DNA from: Parapristionchus giblindavisi
Lineage: Eukaryota > Nematoda > Chromadorea > Rhabditida > Diplogasteridae
NCBI GenBank assembly: GCA_943737045.1
Contig: CALSFV010000238.1
Span: 558,001 to 622,000 of the forward strand
Direction: 5' to 3'
Length of the DNA: 64,000 bases
In this document: positions 1-19,115 of the stretch, one piece after another
Layout: the number at the start of each line of letters is the position of its first letter
Numbering within the stretch: position 1 is the first letter of the stretch
Notes under the pieces: generated by a model
Told to the model about the DNA's origin: nothing
Database searches by the model: none
Seen by the model: only the letters and a program-made list of their open reading frames with translations
Made by a program: the position numbers and the translations under genes

Positions 1-560
1 GCAATGCAATTATGCAAGTACATTTTTATACGGACAATAACGATGTCTTTTTTTAAATTTCGCACGATGTTTGTCCTTATAGAGGTAGCGGCCGAAACAC
101 CATGAAGCACATTATTACTTAATAGTTTTATTGTTACAATTATTTTAAATACGTGCATGCATATCACTCCTGTACATTGATTTACTTACTAAATTACTTG
201 AATCACACGGAGAAAAATGTGTAAAATTAAATACAGCTGAAAATGTTACAGCTACAAATAGTTTTAACCTACACCTTTAAAAAGGTACACCCCTAGCTAA
301 CTAGCAACTCTTCTCTCTCGCTTGCTTTGCCTTCAAGCGGGTGTTGCCAAAGCGGAAGTGCTTTAAGAATTGAAAATTAATTTCAGAAAATATCAGCGTT
401 TCTGTGTTTGAAGTTCTTGGGTGACGTACTAGAGTATCAGGCGAGATATATTTACTTTAATAATTAATTAAATACTTGATGTAGTTTTCCTCCGAAGCAG
501 TTAGTGTAGTCCTATAATAGTGCACTATGATTATTGCAGTCGTGGCTCTCAGCTATCGCT
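1..560. other. Gene-free AT-rich leader
   Basis: I see no supportable exon here. Acceptor-like TTTCAG at about 385-391 could precede an upstream exon of the gene ending at 1490, but I found no phase-consistent chain. Confidence 0.3.
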
Positions 561-935
561 GTTAAAGAAGGGGACCCACGAGTTTTTTCGTGACTAAACT
601 GGCCTGACAGAACTATTGATCACATCTCCTTGTATACAAAAACAATTTTCTCTAAAATTTTAGATGCCCCAGAATACCGTAATTCGGACTTAAAGTTCAT
701 TGATATGCCCAGGGAAAGGAGCGAGTTTTTGAAATTGAAGCACAAATGTATAGAAAATTGCAAACGGGAATCGAACCCGTGTGGCGCGGTTACAAGCGCT
801 GACTACTAACCACTGAGCCACACGCTCTACGCATTCATTCAGTCAAATCACATAGAGAACAGAAAAACACTTCCTATGTCCTACGTTCTTCATGTCAATA
901 GCGCAGCCCAAATCTCGTGGGTCCCCTTCTTTAAC
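561..935. mobile_element. TIR-bounded element with internal tRNA-like sequence
   Basis: The ends are inverted copies of each other: GTTAAAGAAGGGGACCCACG on the left and its complement, ending CCCCTTCTTTAAC, on the right. Between them, on the minus strand, lies a tRNA-like stretch. Related ends occur at 14312, 30610, 54999 and 58012/58302. No coding sequence is visible, so it is non-autonomous. It may sit in an intron of the gene whose last exons are at 1235-1490. Confidence 0.6.
768..833 (-). other. tRNA-like sequence (not a functional tRNA)
   Basis: Read on the minus strand it has an A-box-like GTGGCTCAGTGGTTAG and a B box GGGTTCGATTCCC, and the T arm pairs. The putative acceptor stem does not pair and the sequence lies inside a TIR element, so I read it as tRNA-derived. 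Confidence 0.5.
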
Positions 936-1234
936 GTCTTTCAATTCACCACCATCTTCCTCACTCTGCTCATAGTGAACATGAAACAACCATTCTCCGT
1001 CTTTCATGTCGATGTCATACCGAAAGTGTATGTATTTCCTGTCTCTATTTTTTTCTTATACATTTCCTTCAAGTGCGCAAAAGCGCTCTGCGCCAAAAGT
1101 AGAAAACAGAAAATTTGTACACTTTCGTTGCCTTATATTCGTGTGCATGACGTGAAAAATTGATATTATGTGTTTTTCTTAACTTTCGGCCATTTAAAAA
1201 ACTTTTTTTCTTTTTTTCCAACGACTATTTTCAG

Positions 1235-1490
1235 AGAGAAAATCGCTGAAGAAGAAGCGATTGATACGGAGGGCGAAGATCACTGTCAGAAGGTATTTAG
1301 GAAAAAATTTGAAATTTTTTTTGTTTTTAAAATTATTTATCGATATGTTATAGTTAGAATGAATAAATGTTATATTGGATGATTATAAATGGCATGATTT
1401 TGTTGATTATATAAAAACCTAGTATTTTTGCAGACTGACGGGAAAAGACAGAAAAAGGAAGACGAGAAGAATTTTCTGAGGTCCTTCTGA
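1235..1490 (+). CDS. 3' end of an unidentified gene (two exons)
   Basis: Two exons can be joined: 1235-1292 (acceptor TTTTCAG, donor GTATTT) and 1434-1490 (acceptor TTTTGCAG, ending TGA). The first exon carries one base completing an upstream codon, then reads EKIAEEEAIDTEGEDHCQK. The second reads TDGKRQKKEDEKNFLRSF and stops. The tail is strongly charged, first acidic and then lysine-rich, which suggests a soluble protein. The phase at the junction is 0 and both borders fit nematode consensus. Upstream exons are not identified. I do not recognise the family. Confidence 0.45.
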
Positions 1491-1888
1491 ACAAAGCTCC
1501 GAGCTCCCCTGAGCTCTGCATTGAGCTTTATTGAGCTCCATTATAGGCTCCTACTCCATGGTTCTCCTGCTATGTACATCTTCGAAAGTTTAAAATGAAA
1601 CAAAAAAACCTACGAAATTCATTATGAATAAATTTTTCATCGAATTGACAAATTAATTTGGTCGCAACAAAAATAAACAGTAATATTTGCAATTAGATAG
1701 ATGATTTATTGTGAGGACCGGCTGACAATTGTCATGATAATGAAGTTTCTACCTCTATTAATCAATAGTGAATATCCAACTTTGGGCATCCTAGTTGTTC
1801 AATGAACATTATAAGACATTGTCTAGCGAAAAAAAAGTGAACTTTAATTGATGATTATTTATTTATTTATTTTATTGATTCAATGTAG

Positions 1889-2094
1889 ATGCTCATTATG
1901 GTGGTTACGGTCATGTGCACTGCTAGTACCATCATGGAGGATACAATACTGTAAGTTGATCTTTGATCTTGTGGTCGTTTGGAATACTGATCTTTAAACC
2001 TTTGTCATATCGTAGTTTGTTCTTTGTTCTTTACAGGTATACAACCATGGTCATTCTTTGTACTCTCATTTCGGCTATGGCCATCCAGGCTATA
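1889..2094 (+). pseudogene. Gly/His/Tyr-rich protein gene fragment with an internal stop
   Basis: Exon 1889-1950 follows AATGTAG and reads AHYGGYGHVHC, then a TAG stop, then YHHGGYNT before donor GTAAGT. Exon 2037 onward follows TTTACAG and reads VYNHGHSLYSHFGYGHPGY. The composition resembles the short glycine/tyrosine-rich secreted peptides of nematodes (cuticle or antimicrobial GGY peptides), but this is similarity of composition only. The in-frame TAG at about 1925 and the lack of a start or clean end argue for a relic. A recoded or wrongly phased exon is possible. Confidence 0.35.
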
Positions 2095-2369
2095 TAAGTT
2101 TCAATTGTTCTTTGAACTCTATTAATTCTCAACAAAAATCTTTAATATTTCTATATTTATATTTGGTTTACCAATGTTATCTGGGTTCACACAGAGAAAA
2201 GTGTTAAAACACCACCTCAGCAGTTCCACACTAACAACTGTAAGTAGTTGTAAGTATAAGACCCGTAGTGTGTTATATTTATCAATTTTTTGTTATACAG
2301 TGGGGCATGTAAGCCTATTCAATAGGCTCCACGCGGCATAGCGCCGAGCCACGCCCCACCACGCCAGGG
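2095..2369. other. No gene seen
   Basis: This is AT-rich spacer with a GC-rich patch at about 2305-2370 (repeated CCACGCC). I see no exon. Confidence 0.3.
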
Positions 2370-2732
2370 GTTTTTCTCGATGAATAAAGAGTTAAAAATT
2401 ATGTTTATAGTAGCGATCGCTTACTTGTTTGGGAGGTTAAGATATGCCATAGTAATCAAAATTTTTGGTTGTGTCTAAATAGTTTTTCCAAAATTCGTAC
2501 TTTTGTAATTTTGAAAATTTAAATATTCCCGCGCAAAAGCAACGTGCGGTAAACGCGCGGCGTGAGCGGGAATTCAAATTATTATAATGGTGTGATAATT
2601 TTGATTATTTTTTGAAAAACTATTCAGACCCCACCAAAAATTTTGGTTACTATGGCATATTTTAGCGTCCCAAACAAGTAAGTGATCGCTACTATAAATA
2701 CATTTTTTAACTCTTTATTCATCGAGAAAAAC
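2370..2732. repeat. Palindromic element, 0.36 kb
   Basis: The ends mirror each other (GTTTTTCTCGATGAATAAAG and its complement). The mirror continues inward through a GATCGCTTACTTGTTTGGGA-like block and an AAAATTTTTGG block to a GC-richer centre (CGCGCGGCG). It is a typical non-autonomous fold-back element. Confidence 0.7.
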
Positions 2733-3884
2733 GGGCTTACGTGTACCATTGTATTTAACACTTTATATGTGTTATTCTTTCATCTGTAGTTTTGAATTTT
2801 GGCAAACGCATCCGCCAACGGCTATGACGTCGCTTTTGTCGGCAAACGGTTTTCATGGATAACTATGCTGAAAATGAGAGAGAGTCTGGTTGTTTGTTTG
2901 TTTATTTGCCATTCTTATTTGTATCTTTATTCAATTGATTGATATAGTTAATGGCTTATTCATGAATACAATTAGTAATACACACTTCCATGAGTACTTG
3001 TCTATTATGAACTATTTCAATTTTAATTTGCTTATTGTGTGGGTTACTCAACAGAAGCTTTCGTCAGTTCAAAAGGAAGGAATAGTTTTCGGAGGATAAC
3101 ATTACAACAAAAGAGTTGAGGTGTAACGTCTGGTAACATGTGGTGACATGATTTGAGCCTCTCGAATTTTTTTACAATATTTCAACCGAAAGAATTAGGA
3201 CTCTAGCAATTACATTCTGATTCCCTATGATCGGTTTGTTAGGTGTCAGAGTGTCAGAGTTTTTTTTACAATGTTTCTACCGAAAGAATTAGGTATCAAG
3301 TGTAATGTGTGAATATGCTTAGTTCTATTTTGTGTTCTAAAAATCAAAAAAGGTTCTCTGAATACGGGAGAGGTATATCACAATTCCGGAACCACAGATT
3401 GGAATGTTTTAAACGAACAGGCATAATATCTATACATATACTTTATTCATAGCAAACGCATAAACTACAATCATGGTCTAAATAGGAGTACAAATGGATT
3501 TGCGAAAATATAAGATAAGATAAAGAAAATAGGGACAGAGCAGGAGGTGGTTTACATGCAGAATCTCTCTCTGACGAGAGGGGGAAGAGAGGTAGATGCA
3601 ACTTCTAGAGAAGAGGGGGAGGTTCTATCCCTGTCTTAGCATGTAATAGAACACAAACTAGAACTAACAAGGGAAGCACCAGTTGCGACGGAACCAATTC
3701 TGTAAGGGACCCATATGGGTAGTTAGGGTTGAGGGGGGGGGGGACCGACAAAATTGTTTTCAAAAGCTACCCGGCGGACCTATAAATCGATAATATCGAT
3801 CGAAATGAGCGCGCCGCCAAAATACCATACGAGATGCGACGTAGTGCGTGAACGGACATCGGCGGCTCAACAGGTAAGGCTTCT
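2733..3884. other. Intergenic stretch with repeat debris
   Basis: No gene is supported. Positions 2800-2865 hold a relic of the GGCAAACGG / TGACGTC element seen complete at 12559-12692. Positions 3665-3722 share a block with 21640-21700 in inverted orientation (CACCAGTTGCG / CGCAACTGGTG). A G-run lies at 3732-3743. Confidence 0.4.
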
Positions 3885-3892
3885 CACGTACC

Positions 3893-4414
3893 CAGGGTTG
3901 TGCGGAAAATATTTTTCGGAAAAAAATTCGGAAAACTTTTTTTCCGGTTTAAAATACCGGAAAAAACCGGAAAAACCGGAAAATTTTCTGTAAATCGCAT
4001 TTCTAGTGTTTTATCTAACAATTACTTTCGAAAACGATCAAAGCGAACTTAGTAATGATCTCAAATCATGTAGCAACAAAAAAAGATAGCGGTAATCCAA
4101 AAACATATAAATGAATAATGTGAAGCTCAGAATACTAGAGTTGAATGTTCGCGTCGAACAACAAGAACGCTATATGTGTTATTGTTCATCATTATTAACG
4201 AATACTGGGTTATAACTATAACCGGCAAGATAAAAACATTAATAATATCTTTAAATTTTATTTTTTGATATGTATTTTTTTTACTTTGTAAGCATTTTAA
4301 TTTTTTCCGGTTTTCCGGTATTTTTTCGGAAAATTTTCCGGTCGGAAAATTTTCCGAAAAGGGGTCGGAAAAACCGGAAATTTTTCCGGTCGGAAAATTT
4401 TCCGCACAACCCTG
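3893..4414. mobile_element. hAT-like non-autonomous element, 0.52 kb
   Basis: The terminal inverted repeats are CAGGGTTGTGCGGAAAAT and its complement, with many CCGGAAAA blocks inside. The flanking 8-mers are cacgtacc (3885-3892) and ctagtacc (4415-4422), matching at 6 of 8 positions. CAGGG ends and an 8-bp target duplication are hallmarks of hAT elements. No transposase is present. Confidence 0.6.
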
Positions 4415-4587
4415 CTAGTACCCCCCTCCCCCTGGTTCGATTCCCGTCCCTGTCACTATTCTTTGCTGATTTTTACAAACTTCCTCAACTTCATTTTCAT
4501 TGTTTTTTCATCATTTCAGAGCTTTATCATTCGAATAGAACACGGTGAAAGAAGAAATACACACGGGAAACTACATAAAAATAATCA

Positions 4588-4734
4588 GCATTGGTGCAAG
4601 TTCTCCCAGAAACATTCGAAGCAGAACGGCTTCTCACACTTTGGGCAAAGTGTACACCCTTCTTCTATGCATTGACATGGGCCATCGCTGCCTTTTCCGA
4701 ATGTGTAGGCCTCATCACACATTACACAAGCCAT
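4588..4734 (-). CDS. Cys-rich putative zinc-binding terminal exon
   Basis: Read on the minus strand from an ATG near 4734, the sequence is about 48 residues with cysteines in C-x2-C, C-x-C, C-x4-C-x2-C and F-C-x2-C arrangements. It includes CPKCEKPFCFECFW and ends LHQC then TGA. The spacing resembles a RING/IBR or B-box-type zinc ligand set, but no family is assigned. Splicing upstream is unresolved; the ATG may be internal to an exon. A second short Cys-rich ORF occurs at 61386. Confidence 0.35.
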
Positions 4735-5481
4735 CAAATTGTTATAGAATAAATAGAGCTTTGTTATTCTTGTCATTATGAATGAGTATTGATATTGTCT
4801 ATGTGAAGCCAAATAGAGGAGGACAAGATAGATGTTAGATTTATTTCAAGACGTTTCGGTGATAATCACCATCATCAGTTTGAATAATACCTACAAGGAA
4901 AAACCATGAGACAAACAGATTGAGTGGTGAACAATGGGAAGAATGATAGCGAGATATGATGTTAAGGCGAGAGAGATAATGAAGGGATAAGAGGTCAAGA
5001 GAGATAGGGCTAGATATGTTATGGGATGAGATCAATAAGGTAGATCAATGTTAGCAAGTGTGATAGGGGCTTGTTCTTTTGATTGTTCTAATCGGGAATT
5101 TATGGATGGATTGAGAGATGCGATATACATTGCCTCCGAGATCTGTCACGGGAGGGGTTGGGTTCTCTATGAAGGATGTGACCGGTGAGGGTTAGTGGAT
5201 TACCTTTATGAACAGTTAAAGAATGGATCGAGAAAGCACTAGAGGAGTATGAGGGCATGGTGGGATTTGTTGCAGCACGACGATGTTCGGCGGCTCTACA
5301 ATGTAAAGGACGACCCGTGTGACCTATTATCGGATTGTTAGGTGTCAGAGTGTAGGACAAGCGAGGTTTAGTTCTTCTGTGAGAGGGCGGCCGTATTCGA
5401 GAGGGGCATTGGCTGCAAAAACTATAATAATATAATTATCTTATTCACCGTAAATAGGCAAACGTCTGATAAACAATAATT
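4735..5481. other. No gene seen
   Basis: This is low-complexity purine-rich spacer. Positions 5329-5352 repeat the GTTAGGTGTCAGAGTGT block also found near 3238. Confidence 0.3.
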
Positions 5482-5696
5482 CTGGTATTTCAAAACTTAA
5501 AGTCTACTTGCATTTTCACTTTAAGTATTTAGATGTGTAAGTATACTTCAAGTGAAACGTAAGTTTACTTAAAGTGTGACGTCACTATGCAAGTCTACTT
5601 AAACTGAAAAAGTGACGTCACTCACTTGAAGCTTACTTAAAGTAAACTTCAAGTCAGTGACGTATTTTAAGTAGACTTTAAGTTTTGAAATACCAG
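5482..5696. repeat. Palindromic MITE, CTGGTATTTC family
   Basis: The ends are CTGGTATTTCAAAACTTAAA and its complement. The whole 215 bp folds back and is full of ACTTAAAGT blocks. The same ends bound 32168-35371 and, in diverged form, 11389-11511 and 30172-30296. Confidence 0.7.
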
Positions 5697-5949
5697 AGAA
5701 ATGCTACTTCATAACAGCATAACAATCTACGCAAATAAAATAAAATAAAATAAATAAACCTAATATACATACCAGTAGACAAGGCCAATGCAGGAAATGT
5801 CTAGGTGATGTAGTGTTCAGTGGTGTACTGCTTTATCAGATACAAGCACATATATATAACAGCTCTGTTGGTGTATGTAGGACACCTAAAATGCTTCAAA
5901 TTCAAATTTCAAGTTCAAATTAATTTACATAATCAGCAATTTGTTTTTT

Positions 5950-6917
5950 CAAAAGTGCACTGTTCTTTACTTAGGCAAAAAACAACCCTCGTCTTCCTTA
6001 CACTATTTCGTCTACAATTCTTCCTTTCTCTGAATCCACTCGTGACCTTGGTGTCTATTTAGACCCCAATCTTGATTTTAAGTCCCATATCGATATAACT
6101 TGTAAGAAGGCTTTATCACTTATTTATATCCTATTCAGATCTTTAAATTGTACTAAACCACAAATATATATTAGAGCTTTTAAATGTTATATCCTGCCCA
6201 TTCTTGAATATGCTAGTCCTGTCTGGTCCCCCTCTAGTAAAGGTCTCGTTCGTCAATTAGAAAAAGTCAATCATACGTTTACTCGATTGTTATACTTTCG
6301 TTGTCACTCTCCCACTTTATTTCCTCCTCCATCTTTCCATTGTAGACTTTCACTATTCTCTCTTCATTCTCTATATCATCGTAGACTTGTTATTGACATT
6401 GTAATGAGCTTAAAAATTCTCCATTGTGATATCTCTCTTCCTGCCAGTCACTTCTATACATTCAAACCCACTCATGGTCGTGTATCCTCTTTCTCTTTTC
6501 ATATCCCTCGTTGTAGACGCGAGAACATGCGTTCATCTTTTGCACTTAGAACATCCCGTTACCTGACAAAACTACATTGTATTATTGATCCATCCCAATC
6601 AATACCCATAATAAAAGCTAATCTTTTATCCTCCCCTCCCCAAGCCTTGTTTCACAAACTAGGCCTCCCTTCCATCGACTTGTAAGGATTCTCCTGTTTT
6701 TGTCCTTCCGGTTCATGTCAGTCTGTCTCTACTGACACAAAGCGGTCCTCTTCCCGCTTGGGCCTCATCCACCCTAATATATTGAACCTGGAAGCGACGA
6801 TACACAGTGAGATCCTTCCCTCCCTCTCTCTGACCCCCTCGCCTCAACATTATTCACATTATTCATTTATCACTTGTTGTCACATTTATTCAATGTATGA
6901 TAAATAAATAAATAAAT
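5950..6917 (+). pseudogene. 5'-truncated LINE: reverse-transcriptase C-terminal part and 3' tail
   Basis: From about 6036 one frame runs to a TAA at 6684. It starts RDLGVYLDPNLDFKSH and contains ILPILEYASPVWSP, the region that follows the palm domain in CR1/Jockey-group LINEs. It ends HKLGLPSIDL. About 30 codons upstream of 6036 continue in another frame, so a one-base frameshift is present. The 3' untranslated part ends in (AAAT)n at about 6898-6917, a LINE-type tail. It probably belongs to the same family as the ORF at 55183-56382, which stops just where this one begins. Confidence 0.65.
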
Positions 6918-7290
6918 TTGCGTGTCAATTTGAACTCAAATAGTGAGTGCACTCTTTTTTATTTCTCAAAATTTAAAGTGTAATTGAAATAAGTCAATCA
7001 CTTAAATGGAAAGTTTACTTTGCAATGTATTATTCGTGTCACACATAAATATATTTATTACTATAAAAATGAAGAAGTAAATAATGATTAATGAAAAAAG
7101 AATAAACTTGAATTTCCTCCCGATTCACATTATGTAAACACTATCTCGCAGTATGATAGATGTATACATAGAGCGAAAAGTAGAGTGTACACCATATAAA
7201 AATGAAGTTATGGATAAAAGGGAACGTTGTCAGTTGATCATTCGGTGTTCTTAATGTTGCGTGTCGGTCGGTATCGGTAGCGAATATTGA
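6918..7290. other. Spacer downstream of the minus-strand catalase
   Basis: From about 7225 to 7290 the sequence is the inverted counterpart of 17300-17365, so the catalase inverted duplication extends about 65 bp past the stop codon. The rest shows no gene. Confidence 0.5.
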
Positions 7291-11330
<4,040 letters not shown>

Positions 11331-13176
11331 CTTATTGATCAAGTTATAACCCAAAAAAGAAAATTCTGGTGCTTACAGTGCTCTGGTATTTTCAAACTAG
11401 TAGTTTACTTATCATTTCCACTAGCCGTAGACTTACACCAGTAGTAAACTAACAGCAAACTGCTAGTCTGTAACCTAATGTAAGTAAACTATTATTTTGG
11501 AAATATCAGAGTAGGTACAAACTGGTCGATTCTATTTGAGAGTGTTCTGGATAAGGTAAATGATGAAAATAATAAATGATATTGAAGAAGAAAGCGGAGA
11601 CATAATGGAATAAAGAATGATAGAAAAACTATGGGAAAAGAATTAGGGGAGATGGATAGGGAGAAGGTAAGAGATATTTCTCTGATTTTGAAATATAACA
11701 AAAGAATGAGTAAATATATAAAAGTAGTGTGGAGTGTGATGTTCTATGGTGCTTTTGTACTCCATATTCTCCCTTATTTCCCAAGCGTGTCATGTGCCGA
11801 ATCATTTTATTGATATAATGCAAAGAAATATCAAAAAGGCAGATTGTTCATTGCAAAAAGTACACGTGTAAAGAGTGGAATATGTATATAGTTTGTTTTT
11901 AGGTACAGTACTTGCCAAAAATTACAGTGCCACACAGTCCCAGGTGTCCCATCCAAGCATGATCAAGGATAATTTGTGCAATTAATGGCATGGTTCTAAT
12001 GAAGATGACCAGCCCCATTGAGTAGAAGTTTACTAGAATCTAATGGTGGAATCATTGATCTCGCCCTAATAAAATACAACATATAATACCAATACTTTTC
12101 CATCTCTATTATTTCCCTTTGTACTGATCATGTATGGAATATGCTCGAATCATGCATGGAATTGCCGGATTTTCCTTGTCTCCGTTATTATGCATGGAAT
12201 AAAACACCTGAGGTCGCGGTCTGCATAAAGGCATTCATGTCGTCTCACGACGCATTTTTCTAAAAGTTTTATTTTTACTTTTTAAATATTTCATTAGTTG
12301 TGATTGTTGTATCAACAGATACTATTAAGAGTAGAAATCATAGAAACGAAAAAATTGGCCGACTCTTTACAGTGTAATTGAAGGAAGGAAGACACGTACA
12401 CTTTTCACGACCTTGCGAAATCTGTTGAATCATGCAGAGTTCCATTAAATCTTATCTGATGATACAACGATCACAACTAATGTTTTTTTGAACTTAGAAA
12501 GATGTGACACGACGCGACATGAATCATGTCGCGTTGCGCCGCCTTCAGTCAGTATCCATATCCATGAACGGTGACAAACCGTTTGCCGGCAAACTTGACG
12601 TCACAAGCGTAGGGGGGGGATCTCTGGCAAACTCCTCTGCCTACGGTTGTGACGTCACGTTTGCCGGCAAACGGTTTTCCAACTTTCATGGATACCTATT
12701 CGGGACGACTGTGTGTGACTGTAATTTGTGCAAGTACTGTACGTATATAAATTCTCTATGTATGCCTCCTCTCTCTAATCTTTTTTTTATTACAATGATC
12801 AATCTTCCTTTTTGATATTTCTTTGCATAAGATCAATAAAATGAATCGACACATGACATGTCTGGGAAATTGAAGAGTATATAGATTATATAGCCATCAG
12901 CAAACATCACACTCAAGACTACTTTTACATATTTACTATGTTATATGTTATACAGTGCGGCTCGGTCGATTTGTTAATACGATGCGTCACCCGCGGCTTT
13001 TTGACGCAACAAATATTTCCTTTGCGTATGAATATTTTTCGAATCTCGAGGTCTTAATCATGAGTATATGTAAAAAAAGTTTTTCAATAACTAAAGAAAA
13101 TGAAATAAAGTCTATATTCATAAAAGAAAAAAGAAAATTTCAGGGTTAATACTTGATTTAGCATATGACGGACAAG
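11331..13176. promoter_or_regulatory. Shared divergent intergenic region of the two catalases
   Basis: The two start codons face away from each other across 1.85 kb, so both promoters must lie here. Homology between the arms fades at the start codons, leaving the two promoters largely different. It contains a CTGGTATTTTC palindrome (11389-11511), a weak palindrome around CGTCTCACGACGC / GACGCGAC (12238-12530) and a TGACGTCA-containing fold-back element (12559-12692). I cannot point to a defined promoter element. Confidence 0.4.
12559..12692. repeat. Fold-back element with GTTTGCCGGCAAAC and TGACGTC blocks
   Basis: The left arm reads ATCCATGAACGG...CCGTTTGCCGGCAAAC and the right arm is its complement, ending TTTCATGGAT. 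A diverged fragment lies near 2800-2865. Confidence 0.55.
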
Positions 13177-17299
<4,123 letters not shown>

Positions 17300-18100
17300 T
17301 CAATATTCGCAACCGATACCGGCCTGCCGACAAAACATTAAGAACACCGAATGATCAACTGATACCGTTCCAAACCCCTCCAACGTAAATTCCATAAATT
17401 CCCGTAATGATTGATAATTATTTTTTAACTTCTTGATTTATCAATGTTACTTATTCATTTATTAAAGTAATAAATAAATAAATAAATATATATACATGTG
17501 ACGCATACAATAAATAAATAGAATAAAGAAAAGATATACCGTACACCAGAATCCTGGGATTCTATGGTGTTCCGGGATCCATTAGGTTGTGCCATTTTTT
17601 TTATAATTTGGCGGTACAACTTCAACAATTTGGCTCATTTTAACGACGACATTGAGGAGGAATTTATTCGCTGTTATGGTCGATGATTCTTTGCTATATA
17701 ACAGCCACACAATGGGCTCACTAGTTATAGAAGGACCTGGGTTATGTTGCAAATTGTGAGGCCACCCACGTTTCGATATCTTCTTTGTTCTTAAGCTTTT
17801 CGCTCACTAAAGCAAATTGGACGACTTAACTATGTCAGCGACCGGAGAGAGTAAGGTCCGGGGAGTTAGGAGGCACAGATAGTATTCGCCAGAAAAATTT
17901 GGCTGTCTACGTATAACGAGCGGGGCCGTGAAGGAACATTTGACAGCGCTGTGAACGCGGCGATATGAACTATGGCTTCAAATCTTGTATTTATTTACAA
18001 TTGATGTCCCGATTATATCAACTCAGGCGCTTGTTCTTTTTAGAAAAATATAAGAGATAGCGGACTCAATCCGCGATTTTTTACCACAAGTATTATGGTA
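17300..18100. other. Spacer downstream of catalase B
   Basis: Positions 17300-17365 mirror 7225-7290. An AATA-rich tract lies at 17465-17530. I see no supportable exon. Confidence 0.35.
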
Positions 18101-18144
18101 GATTCGGTGGTGTTCAATACAGTGGAGTATCGAAATACGGTTGT

Positions 18145-18470
18145 GTGCATCGAAAGGAATGGAGAACGGTTCGTAGTTTATTGAAACTTGATTATGGTCA
18201 GGAAAGAGGACATGCTGTTAAATGTGGAAGTTCCTTGTGGGAAGGATATCTTGTGGAAAGTAACTTGAAATATTGTAAGGGTGCAGTATTTGACAGAGGC
18301 CGTAAAGAAGATTGCCGCAAGAGTTCATCTGCTCACATAATCGATAAAGACTACGAATATCGATTGCATTGTGAACACATCGATCAATGTCTAGTGGGAT
18401 ACTGTAATCCTTTTTTTGTCATTTTAGGTTTTGTTTCGCATGAGGACATGCTGGAGCCGGAGGAGGGAGA
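18145..18470 (+). pseudogene. Unrecognised coding-like stretch, perhaps the end of an LTR-retroelement polyprotein
   Basis: One frame is open from 18145 across this stretch and is cysteine- and charge-rich in its first half. It passes through HEDMLEPEEGDV, directly upstream of a purine-rich tract and a TGTTAGG boundary. The position suggests the terminus of a retroelement polyprotein, but I see no protease, RT, RNase H or integrase motif. A chance ORF is possible. Confidence 0.2.
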
Positions 18471-18801
18471 TGTTAGGGATGTACCCTATTTCCAGGCTAA
18501 CCGCCTCCCCTATCCCCTTTCGACCGCTAAACCCCTTTCTCCACCTTTAGAGTTATTTTAGAATTAGTTTAAAATGTAGTTTTGCTTTGTCTTTTAATTT
18601 AATTAGTATAGCAGGCATTACACCATTATTATTAGGTCATTCTTTCCACGCGGTTCTTCTCTCCCCGCTCTCGGCCTCTCGTCTCCTCTCGCCTTTTGAA
18701 TTGTATTTTGTAGATTGAGTTGGAGATAAAGGATTGATATTTGATCTCAAGTCTTGGTGCTTACCCCAAGTTCAAGAACCCGGCTATTGTATATCCTTAC
18801 A
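18471..18801 (+). repeat. Possible solo or 3' long terminal repeat
   Basis: A purine tract (GGAGCCGGAGGAGGGAGA) is followed at once by TGTTAGGGATG, as at a polypurine tract/LTR junction. The other candidate end is TATCCTTACA, giving short inverted ends TGTTAGG/CCTTACA. Immediately after 18801 the sequence joins the GATGATGGCTGTCTACTTCA repeat also seen at 39007, which fits an insertion boundary. No second LTR was found. Confidence 0.35.
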
Positions 18802-19115
18802 CGATGATGGCTGTCTACTTCATTTGTTTTGAAAATTTTCCAAAAGCTCGAAAACTGAAAATTTTGATGGAGACGGTTGCGCCACTAGCGAGTATGACAG
18901 TTCGAACCGGCATGACGAGAGCATTCTAATGATGTATTATGAGCTTTTCTCTCCGCACGCTCTCTCGCCACTCAGACATGTTAAAACAGGATTACCTCCT
19001 TCTGTCTTCAGCTGCAGATCACTATATCGAGACAATGAGATCTTTCCCGACGGAGATAATGGCTCATAATACATAGTTGTGATCCTCTCGTCACGCCGGT
19101 TCGAACTGTCATACA

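Noticed and set aside
768..833. Candidate functional tRNA gene
   Set aside because: A and B boxes are good but the acceptor stem does not pair and the segment lies inside a repeated TIR element.
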